Assembly (NCBI RefSeq): GCF_947378715.1
Contig: NZ_CANCLE010000166.1
Span: forward strand, 1-8,183
Source of the DNA: Phenylobacterium aquaticum
GTDB lineage: Bacteria > Pseudomonadota > Alphaproteobacteria > Caulobacterales > Caulobacteraceae
Direction: 5' to 3'
DNA: 8,183 nucleotides
The notes below the pieces were generated by a model. That model made no database searches. It saw only the letters and a list, made by a program, of their open reading frames with translations, and was not told the origin of the DNA. Below, one piece after another: positions 1-5,130 of the stretch; the first letter of the stretch is position 1; the number at the start of each line of letters is the position of its first letter. A program made the position numbers and the translations under genes.

Positions 1-243
1 CGGGTGGCGGGCGCCGAGCCGCCCGACGGTCTTGAGGCCCAGCGGTCGGACGATCATGTCGCGAAGCGCCAGCAATCCCTCGACCCAGGCCGGCGTCACC
101 CCTTGGGCCCGCGCGGCGATTTCGGTCGCGGTCAGGGTCGGGTCGCGAAGGTCCGCCTCCCAGGCGTCGAGGTAGGTGGCCTGGGCGATCTTGGCCTGCA
201 GCCGACTCTCGGACGGGAAGGCGATTTTCCGGACGGACGGCAT
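1..243 (-). CDS. Probable DUF2867 family protein, N-terminal part (runs off the window edge)
   Basis: The first 81 residues are visible and the frame stays open to the window edge, so the C-terminus is missing. The protein starts MPSVRKIAFPSESRL and contains the stretch LLALRDMIVRPLGLKT at about residues 59-74. That pattern (tryptophan-containing helix, LRD.IVRP.GLKT) resembles the N-terminal half of DUF2867 proteins, which have no assigned reaction that I know of. The ATG at 243 is preceded by GGGAG at a good distance, and the upstream gene stops only 13 bp before it, so the two genes are probably cotranscribed. No signal peptide or membrane segment is visible in this part. The family call is from memory of the motif and is moderate; that it is a real coding region is much more certain. 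Confidence 0.6.
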   Translation of the reverse strand, partial: MPSVRKIAFPSESRLQAKIAQATYLDAWEADLRDPTLTATEIAARAQGVTPAWVEGLLALRDMIVRPLGLKTVGRLGARHP

Positions 244-256
244 GGCGGGCTCCCGG

Positions 257-817
257 CTACTCGGCCTCGCCATAGGCCTCAGCCAGCCAGGCCTGGACCT
301 CGGCGTCGAAGTCCCCGCGGGTCTCCAGCCGAACCCGGTGGCTGAACATCGCGTTGAAGCTGCCCGACAGCTCCAGTCGCCCGACCGGCGCGCGGTTCTT
401 CAGATTGAGCCCCAGGTCAAGGCGGGTGCGCGTGCTGGGCTGGACCAGGGCGAACTGCCTGCGCCGCCTCAGGCTGACATTGGCCTTCTTGGGTGCGACT
501 TCGACGTCCCCGCCCAGGCCTGCGGCGAAGGCGACGACCGCGTCATACAGTGGACGCAGCGCGGCCTTGTCGCCCTCGAATAGATGGGCCGCCGGATCGT
601 CCGTCGATCGGGGCGCGGCGGCCTCGAGGGCGCGCTTGGCCACGTGATTGGCGTGGCCGTGGGAGAGGCCGTGATCCGCCTTCAGCCAGGCCATGATCTG
701 TCCGTGCTTCTCGAAGCCCTTGGCCTGGACGAGATTCACCCACTCGGCGACCGCCTTGCCGGTCTGGGCCGCCAGATTGCGTTCGAAGGTCGAGACCGCC
801 TGATCGAGCGAGGCCAT
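257..817 (-). CDS. DUF4287 + DUF5655 domain protein
   Basis: A two-domain protein of 186 residues with this start. Residues about 15-65 (TGKAVAEWVNLVQ, then KHGQIMAWLKADHGL and HANHVA) fit the small helical DUF4287 domain. Residues about 78-182 (LFEGDK, VEVAPKKANVSL, QFALVQPSTRTRLDLGLNLK) fit DUF5655, a small alpha/beta domain often fused to DUF4287. No enzymatic role is established for either to my knowledge, and no catalytic motif stands out. I chose the ATG at 817 because GGAG sits 6 nt upstream of it; an in-frame ATG at 829 would add METG but has no ribosome-binding site. The gene follows the rplL terminator, so it needs its own promoter, which I could not identify in the roughly 90 bp upstream. 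It is followed after 13 bp by the probable DUF2867 gene. Confidence 0.85.
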   Translation of the reverse strand: MASLDQAVSTFERNLAAQTGKAVAEWVNLVQAKGFEKHGQIMAWLKADHGLSHGHANHVAKRALEAAAPRSTDDPAAHLFEGDKAALRPLYDAVVAFAAGLGGDVEVAPKKANVSLRRRRQFALVQPSTRTRLDLGLNLKNRAPVGRLELSGSFNAMFSHRVRLETRGDFDAEVQAWLAEAYGEAE

Positions 818-910
818 GCCCGTCTCCATGGATTGAGCGGACCAGCCTGACCTTGCCGGCCGCCCCTGACCAGCCGAAATCGGCGCGACGGCGGCCTGAT
901 CCCGTCCACG

Positions 911-942
911 AAAACGGCCCCGGAGGTTTCCCTCCGGGGCCG
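911..942 (-). terminator. Intrinsic terminator of the rplJ-rplL operon
   Basis: A perfect 12-bp GC-rich stem (arms 915-926 and 931-942) closes a 4-nt loop (GAAA on the transcript), followed on the minus strand by TTTT. It lies 44 bp past the rplL stop codon. This is a textbook factor-independent terminator and should end most rplJL transcripts before the accessory genes downstream. Confidence 0.93.
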
Positions 943-985
943 CTTAAGCGTTCAAGACCTGCCGCGCGAGCGCGCGGCGCGGGTC

Positions 986-1363
986 TTACTTGATCACGAC
1001 GGTCGCGCCGGCTTCGGTCAGCTTCTTGGCGACTTCTTCGGCGTTTTGCTTGGAGACGTTCTCGACGACGTTCTGCGGAGCGCCTTCGACCAGGTCCTTG
1101 GCTTCCTTCAGGCCGAGGTCCGGACGGACGCCGCGGACTTCCTTGATCACGTTGATCTTCTTGTCGCCACCGGCGGTCAGAACAACGGTGAACTCGGTTT
1201 GCTCTTCCACGGCTTCCACAGCGGCGGCGGGGCCGGCGGCGGCCACGGCCACCGGAGCGGCGGCGGAAACGCCCCACTTTTCTTCCAGCAGCTTGGACAG
1301 CTCAGAGGCTTCCAGGACGGTCAGGGCGGAGAGGTCTTCGACCAGCTTTTCAAGCTTCGACAT
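986..1363 (-). CDS. rplL: 50S ribosomal protein L7/L12
   Basis: L7/L12 is the multicopy stalk protein of the large subunit that recruits and stimulates the translational GTPases (EF-Tu, EF-G, IF2, RF3). At 125 residues it has the family's usual length. The N-terminal dimerisation and L10-binding helices span about residues 1-32 (MSKLEKLVEDLSALTVLEAS), an Ala/Pro-rich flexible hinge spans about 33-52, and the compact C-terminal domain spans 53-125 with the conserved KKINVIKEVR and GLKEAKDLVEGAP surface that contacts GTPases. It lies 42 bp downstream of rplJ, and I see no terminator between them. The ribosome-binding site is an imperfect AAGGA about 11 nt from the ATG, weaker than might be expected for a protein made in excess over L10. 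A strong terminator follows. Confidence 0.98.
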   Translation of the reverse strand: MSKLEKLVEDLSALTVLEASELSKLLEEKWGVSAAAPVAVAAAGPAAAVEAVEEQTEFTVVLTAGGDKKINVIKEVRGVRPDLGLKEAKDLVEGAPQNVVENVSKQNAEEVAKKLTEAGATVVIK

Positions 1364-1405
1364 TTGGGTTCAGTCCTTTGATAGGGTGTGTTCGGAAGAT
1401 GACGA

Positions 1406-1921
1406 TCAGGCGGCGTCTTTGGCGGCGTAAGCCGACATGACGCGCGCGAGCTGTGCCGCCGGCGCCTGCAGAACGCCCGCGATCTTGGTCGCCGGAGCTT
1501 GCACGAGGCCGATGATCTTGGCGCGGAGCTGGTCGAGAGACGGCAGAGTCGCCAGAGCGCTCACACCGGACTTGTCCAGAACCTGTAGACCCATGAAGCC
1601 GCCGATGATGGCGAGCTTCTCGTTTTCCTTGGCGAACTGGGTCGCGACCTTGGCGGCGGAGACAGGGTCCGGCGCATAGGCGATGGCGACAGGGCCGGTG
1701 AAGAGGGCGTCGCCCTCCGCGCCGATCGAACCGTCCAGAGCCTTTTGAGCCAGGGTGTTCTTCACCACCTTCAGCTGGGCGCCTTCCTTGCGGAGGCGGC
1801 CCCGAAGATCGGTCATTTCCGCAACGGTCAGACCCAGATTGTGGGTCACGACCACGGCGCCGGCGTTATCGAAGACGCCCTTGAGCGTATCGATGAACTC
1901 CTGCTTTTGAGCGCGGTCCAT
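1406..1921 (-). CDS. rplJ: 50S ribosomal protein L10
   Basis: L10 anchors L7/L12 dimers to 23S rRNA at the base of the stalk, and in many bacteria it represses its own mRNA. With the chosen start it has 171 residues, beginning MDRAQKQEFIDTLKGVF. The rRNA-binding globular domain is recognisable from AGAVVVTHNLGLTVAEM and RKEGAQLKVVKNTLA. The C-terminal Ala-rich helix (ending ARVMSAYAAKDAA) is the L12-docking tail; it holds a short repeat, QAPATKIAGV then QAPAAQLARV. I chose the ATG at 1921 because GGAG lies 6 nt upstream and alphaproteobacterial L10 typically begins MDRAQK. The in-frame ATG at 1933 overlaps that ribosome-binding site and would add only META. The ribosome-binding site can be masked by a 10-bp helix with upstream leader RNA. 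Confidence 0.97.
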   Translation of the reverse strand: MDRAQKQEFIDTLKGVFDNAGAVVVTHNLGLTVAEMTDLRGRLRKEGAQLKVVKNTLAQKALDGSIGAEGDALFTGPVAIAYAPDPVSAAKVATQFAKENEKLAIIGGFMGLQVLDKSGVSALATLPSLDQLRAKIIGLVQAPATKIAGVLQAPAAQLARVMSAYAAKDAA

Positions 1922-2221
1922 TGCGGTCTCCATACTCAGGTCCGGCCCCGGGACGATTCCCGAGACCGCAAATGATCCCGTGCACGGGACAAGCCCGCGC
2001 TTTGAGATCAGCCTGTCCTTGAGAAGCCGCAGTCTCCACGCCCGCGCCGCGATGCGGCCGGACGGCGAAACCTCATCTTCCCGTCTCCCTGCGACCGGGG
2101 GAAGGCTCTCCCCCCGCGTTACGGCTTCCGGTGACCCCGGAGACCTCGAAGTTCATGGACAGGATCGGGGGGCTTGGCCCCCCAACCCGCCTCCCCTTAC
2201 GGAGAAGCGAAACTCTAGAAG
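1922..2221 (-). promoter_or_regulatory. Structured 5' leader of rplJ (probable L10 autoregulatory leader)
   Basis: About 300 nt lie between the predicted transcription start (near 2220) and the rplJ ATG. From the promoter, the transcript can form a 7-bp hairpin (2167-2173 with 2177-2183). A domain closed by a 7-bp helix (2122-2128 with 2023-2029) follows; it encloses a G-rich hairpin (2097-2103 with 2109-2115, one G-U) and a GCCGC/GCGGC hairpin. Next come the palindrome at 1976-1989 and a hairpin at 1949-1953/1958-1962. Finally a perfect 10-bp helix pairs 1962-1971 with 1921-1930, covering the ribosome-binding site. L10 leaders with a protein-binding junction upstream of rplJ are known in many bacteria. 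The fold here was derived by eye, and its identity as an L10 leader is inferred from position and shape. Confidence 0.65.
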
Positions 2222-2227
2222 GCGCGG

Positions 2228-2256
2228 CTCTTACACGGGAACGCGGGGGAACTCAA
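2228..2256 (-). promoter_or_regulatory. Promoter of rplJ-rplL
   Basis: On the minus strand TTGAGT (2251-2256) is followed after exactly 17 bp by TAAGAG (2228-2233). The element, including GGGCGG just upstream and CC just after the -10, matches the rplK promoter in the same positions. It starts only 6 bp beyond the vapC stop codon, so rplJL has its own promoter and does not depend on the inserted genes. The pattern fits a housekeeping sigma factor of the Caulobacter type (GCTAnA-like -10). Confidence 0.75.
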
Positions 2257-2262
2257 CCGCCC

Positions 2263-2661
2263 TCAGGCGACGGCGACGTCCGTCAGCGAAAAGTCGTCCC
2301 CCTTGAAGAGCAGGGCCGCGCCATGGGTGCGGGCGCAGGCATAGGCGAAACAGTCGCTCATGTTCAGCCGGGCGGGATGGCGGCCCTTGCCGTAGCGGTC
2401 GAAAGCGTCGAGCGCGAGCTCGCGTTCCGCCTCGCCGATGGGGACCAATCTGATGTCGTTCACCCTAAGCATGTCAGTCACATCCTGGCGCGCCGCTTTG
2501 ACGTCTCCCTTGACGGACCGGGCCACCACGGCGACCGTTTCATAGACGGCGACCGCCGAGGTCAGCAGCCCCGTTTCGCCCAGCAACCTCGCCGCCAACA
2601 TGTCAGCGTCAGGCTCACCCAACAGGATGGCGCACAGGGCGGAAGCGTCGACGAAGATCAA
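2263..2661 (-). CDS. vapC: VapC-type PIN-domain ribonuclease toxin
   Basis: A 132-residue PIN-domain protein, the toxin of a type II pair. PIN toxins are metal-dependent RNases that cut structured RNAs such as tRNA or rRNA; the target here cannot be read from sequence. The acidic active-site residues are present: D5 in MIFVDASAL, E41 in AVYETVAVV, D103 in LNMSDCFAYA, and D122/D123 in FKGDDFSLTDV. The motif GKGRHPARLNMSDC is typical of one VapC group paired with Rv0623/PSK-type antitoxins. The start codon is TTG, not ATG, at 2661-2659, overlapping the vapB TGA by two bases, with GAGG 7 nt upstream. The next in-frame ATG would delete D5, so TTG is strongly favoured. This arrangement couples toxin translation to antitoxin. 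The active site looks intact. Confidence 0.93.
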   Translation of the reverse strand: MIFVDASALCAILLGEPDADMLAARLLGETGLLTSAVAVYETVAVVARSVKGDVKAARQDVTDMLRVNDIRLVPIGEAERELALDAFDRYGKGRHPARLNMSDCFAYACARTHGAALLFKGDDFSLTDVAVA

Positions 2662-2903
2662 ACGTCTTCCTCACCGGACAGCCAGTCGAAGAACGCCTTG
2701 TCAGCCACGAAGCCCGTCCGGCCGCGCTCAGCGATGCGCGCCTGAATTTCGCGGATCCGATCCATTTGCGACGGCGCCTCGCCCACGCGCTCAAGTTCGG
2801 CGGCGACGGCCAGCTTGATGGCGTCGGTGATGCCCACCCCGCGTTTGCGGGCCAGTTCGCGGACCAGGGTGTCGGTCTCGGGGTCGCGTACGTGAAACGC
2901 CAT
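2658..2903 (-). CDS. vapB: VapB-type antitoxin
   Basis: An 81-residue partner of the adjacent VapC. The N-terminal part (MAFHVRDPETDTLVRELARK, then GVGITDAIKLAVAAEL to about residue 37) fits the Rv0623-like/PSK-operon transcription factor family, whose members bind their operator with a ribbon-helix-helix-type fold. The C-terminal part (about 47-81, ending FFDWLSGEEDV) is likely the tail that wraps and blocks the PIN active site. I chose the ATG at 2903 because GGAGG lies just upstream and the family typically begins MAFHVRD. An in-frame ATG at 2933 falls inside the putative operator and lacks a ribosome-binding site. The stop overlaps the vapC start by two bases. The gene begins 57 bp after the enoyl-CoA hydratase-like gene, with its own promoter region in between. 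Confidence 0.9.
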   Translation of the reverse strand: MAFHVRDPETDTLVRELARKRGVGITDAIKLAVAAELERVGEAPSQMDRIREIQARIAERGRTGFVADKAFFDWLSGEEDV

Positions 2904-2910
2904 GGGGCCT

Positions 2911-2943
2911 CCGTCTAGACGGATAGATAGCATGATCTAGACG
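2911..2943 (-). promoter_or_regulatory. Probable vapBC promoter and autoregulatory operator
   Basis: A perfect 12-bp palindrome, CCGTCTAGACGG (2911-2922), lies right at the vapB ribosome-binding site. Its TCTAGACG half (2914-2921) is repeated exactly at 2936-2943, 22 bp away, about two helical turns on the same face. Between them, on the minus strand, is GCTATCTA (2924-2931), a plausible -10; the -35 is weak. Two equally spaced sites flanking a -10 are what one expects for conditional repression by VapB-VapC complexes. Binding itself is inferred. Confidence 0.6.
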
Positions 2944-2960
2944 TGTAGCGAAACCCGGCC

Positions 2961-3785
2961 TCAGCCGGTCCAGACCGCCTTGCGCTTCTCCGACCAGGCT
3001 TTCACGCCCTCTTTATAGTCCGGCGCCTTGATCATCTCCTCCAGCAGCCGCTCGGCCGCCTGGACGGAGGCCGCGGCGTCGCGGTGCAGGTCGCGGTAGA
3101 TCTGGCGCTTGGTCTCGCGCGCCGAGCCGGGAGCGACGCCCTCGGCCAGCATCCGGGCATAGGCCATGACCTCGGCCATCAGGGCGTCGGGGGCGACCAG
3201 GCGGTTCAGGAAGCCCATGGCCAGGGCCTCCTCCGCCGTGAACACCCGGCTGGACAAGAGGATGTCATTGGCGTGGCTCAGGCCCACGATCCGGGGCAGC
3301 ACCCAGGACAGGCCGAACTCGGCGGGGAAGTTGAACCGGCCATGGGCGGCGGTAAACTTGGCCCCGGCCGCAGCGAACCTCAGATCGGCGAAGGCGGCCA
3401 GCACAAGGCCAACGCCAGCCGCCGGGCCATTGATCGCCGCGATGATCGGTTTGCCGACCCCGAAGTGATAGGCGAAGCTGGCGTCGAAGGCCGGGTCCAC
3501 CCCAAAGCCGGGATTGGCGATGTCCTCGTCGGTGCCGGGATCATAACGGCCCTTCTCGGCGTGACCGTCGAGGGCGCCAAGATCGGCCCCGGCGCAGAAG
3601 GCCTGGCCATCGGAATCGCCGGTCACCACGATCACCCGCACCTTCGGATCCAGGTCGGCTTCCCGCAGGATCCAGCGGTATTCGGTATGCATCCGCCCAG
3701 TCCAGGCGTTGCGCCGCTTGGGCCGGGCCAGGGTGACAGTCGCTATGCCGTCATCGATCGCGTAGCGGGTGGTCTTCAGCTCCAT
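2961..3785 (-). CDS. Enoyl-CoA hydratase/isomerase (crotonase) family protein
   Basis: A crotonase-fold protein of 274 residues, the normal family length. Such enzymes hydrate or isomerise acyl-CoA thioesters, as in beta-oxidation. The first oxyanion-hole motif is AFCAGADL (62-69) and the second is INGPAAGVGL (118-127). The two catalytic glutamates of classical enoyl-CoA hydratase (Glu144 and Glu164 in rat mitochondrial enzyme) align by eye with V128 and H148; E156 in PAEFG is a possible substitute acid. The reaction is therefore uncertain, so I give no gene symbol. The start at 3785 has GGAG 8-9 nt upstream. The gene begins 23 bp after the thiolase stop, so the two are probably one operon. 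A weak 5-bp stem covers the stop codon; no clear terminator follows. Confidence 0.92.
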   Translation of the reverse strand: MELKTTRYAIDDGIATVTLARPKRRNAWTGRMHTEYRWILREADLDPKVRVIVVTGDSDGQAFCAGADLGALDGHAEKGRYDPGTDEDIANPGFGVDPAFDASFAYHFGVGKPIIAAINGPAAGVGLVLAAFADLRFAAAGAKFTAAHGRFNFPAEFGLSWVLPRIVGLSHANDILLSSRVFTAEEALAMGFLNRLVAPDALMAEVMAYARMLAEGVAPGSARETKRQIYRDLHRDAAASVQAAERLLEEMIKAPDYKEGVKAWSEKRKAVWTG

Positions 3786-3808
3786 GACCGCCTCCCCCGC
3801 CCCGGCGC

Positions 3809-5005
3809 CTAGGCCCGCTCGAAGATCGCCGCTATGCCCTGGCCACCGCCGATGCACATGGTCTCCAGGCCATAGCGAGCGTCGCGACGCTGCATCTCGC
3901 GCAGCAGATTGGCCAGGATTCGGCCGCCGGTGGCGCCGATCGGGTGGCCGAGCGAGATGCCCGAGCCATTGACGTTCAGCCGGTCGCGCTCGTCCCAGCC
4001 CCAGCCCTTCAGCACGGCCAGCACCTGGGGGGCGAAGGCTTCGTTCAGCTCGACCAGGTCGATGTCGTCCCAGCCCATGCCGGTGCGGGCGAACAGGCGC
4101 TCCACGGCCGGAACCGGACCGATGCCCATCCGCGACGGCTCGCAGCCCGCGGCGGCCCAGCTGACGAACCAGCCCATGGGATCGAGATTCAGCTCGGCGA
4201 GCTTGTCCTCCGACACCACCAGGCAGGCGGCGGCGGCGTCGTTCTGTTGGCTGGCGTTGCCGGCGGTGACCACGCCGTTCTTCTCGATGGCGCGCAGCTG
4301 ACCGAGGCTCTCGGCCGTGGCGTCGGCGCGCACGCCCTCGTCCCTGGCGAAGATGACGGGATCGCCCTTCTTCTGCTTCACCGAGACCGGAACCAGCTCG
4401 TCGTCGAACTTGCCGGCGGCCCAGGCAGCGGCGGCGCGCTGGTGGCTCGTCGCGGCGTATTCGTCGCATTCCTCTCTGGAGATCTGATAGTCGCGGGCCA
4501 GGTTGTCGGCGGTCTCGATCATGCCGGAGATCACCCCGAACCGCTCGACCGGCTGGCTCATCACCCGGCCGCGCTGCAGGCGGTCGTGCATCGTCACTGA
4601 GCCCATGCGCGCGCCATTGCGCATATCGGTGGTGTAGTATTCCACATTGCTCATGCTCTCGACCCCGCCGGCCACCACCACATCGGCGACGCCCGTCTGG
4701 ACCATCATGGCTGCGTCGATCACCGCCTGCAGGCCGGAGCCGCACCGCCGGTCCAGCTGGTAGCCGGGCACCGAGATCGGCAGGTCGGCGGCCAGCGCCG
4801 ACCAGCGGGCGATGCAGGGCGCCTCACCCGAGCCATAGCCCTGGGCGAAGATCACGTCGTCGATGCGGGCCGGGTCGATCTTCGTCCGCGCCACCAGCTC
4901 GCGCAGGATCACCGCGCCGAGTTCGCCCGCGGTCATGCTGGCCAGGCTACCCTGGAATTTGCCCACCGGCGTGCGGATCGGCGAGACGATGGCGGCGCGT
5001 TTCAT
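3809..5005 (-). CDS. Thiolase family acetyl-CoA acetyltransferase / acyltransferase
   Basis: A full-length thiolase of 398 residues, which either cleaves 3-ketoacyl-CoA with CoA or condenses two acyl-CoAs. The nucleophilic cysteine is C88 in LDRRCGSGLQ. NEAF occupies 321-324, the catalytic histidine is H354 in SLGHPIGATG, and the second cysteine is C384 in ETMCIGGGQG. All four landmarks of an active thiolase are present. The GNASQQNDAAAA segment (249-260) carries QQ where many thiolases have GI or GL. The chain-length preference cannot be told, so fadA or phaA would be guesses. An excellent GGAGG lies 7 nt before the ATG. It is the first gene of a probable two-gene acyl-CoA unit with the downstream crotonase and is likely a cytoplasmic tetramer like its relatives. 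Confidence 0.96.
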   Translation of the reverse strand: MKRAAIVSPIRTPVGKFQGSLASMTAGELGAVILRELVARTKIDPARIDDVIFAQGYGSGEAPCIARWSALAADLPISVPGYQLDRRCGSGLQAVIDAAMMVQTGVADVVVAGGVESMSNVEYYTTDMRNGARMGSVTMHDRLQRGRVMSQPVERFGVISGMIETADNLARDYQISREECDEYAATSHQRAAAAWAAGKFDDELVPVSVKQKKGDPVIFARDEGVRADATAESLGQLRAIEKNGVVTAGNASQQNDAAAACLVVSEDKLAELNLDPMGWFVSWAAAGCEPSRMGIGPVPAVERLFARTGMGWDDIDLVELNEAFAPQVLAVLKGWGWDERDRLNVNGSGISLGHPIGATGGRILANLLREMQRRDARYGLETMCIGGGQGIAAIFERA

Positions 5006-5023
5006 GGGAATTCCTCCGACGGG

Positions 5024-5061
5024 TTTTCACCGTCAGTGAAGTCCGCCGGGGCGCCGGTCAA
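5024..5061 (-). promoter_or_regulatory. Possible promoter and operator of the thiolase operon
   Basis: On the minus strand TTGACC (5056-5061) is a good -35, with the weaker CACTGA 17 bp further on as a -10. Overlapping the -10 is an inverted repeat, TTCAC-N5-GTGAA (5026-5040), which could be a repressor site. The -10 is poor and the arms are only 5 bp, so this is a suggestion. Confidence 0.4.
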
Positions 5062-5065
5062 GTGC

Positions 5066-5107
5066 GTCAGACACGAAGAAGGGCGCGACGTCGCCGTCGC
5101 GCCCTTC
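5066..5107 (-). terminator. Probable terminator after rplK-rplA
   Basis: A perfect 13-bp stem (5078-5090 with 5095-5107) with a 4-nt loop lies 24 bp past the rplA stop. The tail on the minus strand is only moderately T-rich (TTCGTGTCTG), so efficiency may be partial. The hairpin separates rplA from the thiolase operon. Confidence 0.72.
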
Positions 5108-5130
5108 CCTGTTCCGTCAGATCGCAGGGA

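Noticed and set aside
911..985. CRISPR or other repeat array near the rplL end
   Set aside because: Only one hairpin is present; there are no regularly spaced repeats here or elsewhere in the window.
543..1277. Minus-strand frame spanning the DUF4287 gene, the terminator and rplL
   Set aside because: It is Arg/Gly-rich, runs through a strong terminator and is in the wrong frame for both real genes.
2131..2745. Plus-strand frame opposite vapC and the rplJ leader
   Set aside because: vapC carries all PIN active-site residues on the other strand; this frame is a shadow.
2955..2968. Terminator after the crotonase gene
   Set aside because: The stem is only 5 bp, includes the stop codon and has just three Ts, which is too weak to call.
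3786..4745. Long upstream extension of the crotonase reading frame (open to 4745)
   Set aside because: It runs out of frame through the thiolase gene, has Arg/Gly-rich shadow composition, and the crotonase fold begins at the ATG at 3785 with a good ribosome-binding site.
2263..5066. Insertion sequence or integrative element carrying the thiolase-vapBC cargo
   Set aside because: No transposase, integrase, terminal inverted repeats or target-site duplication could be seen at the edges of the block.
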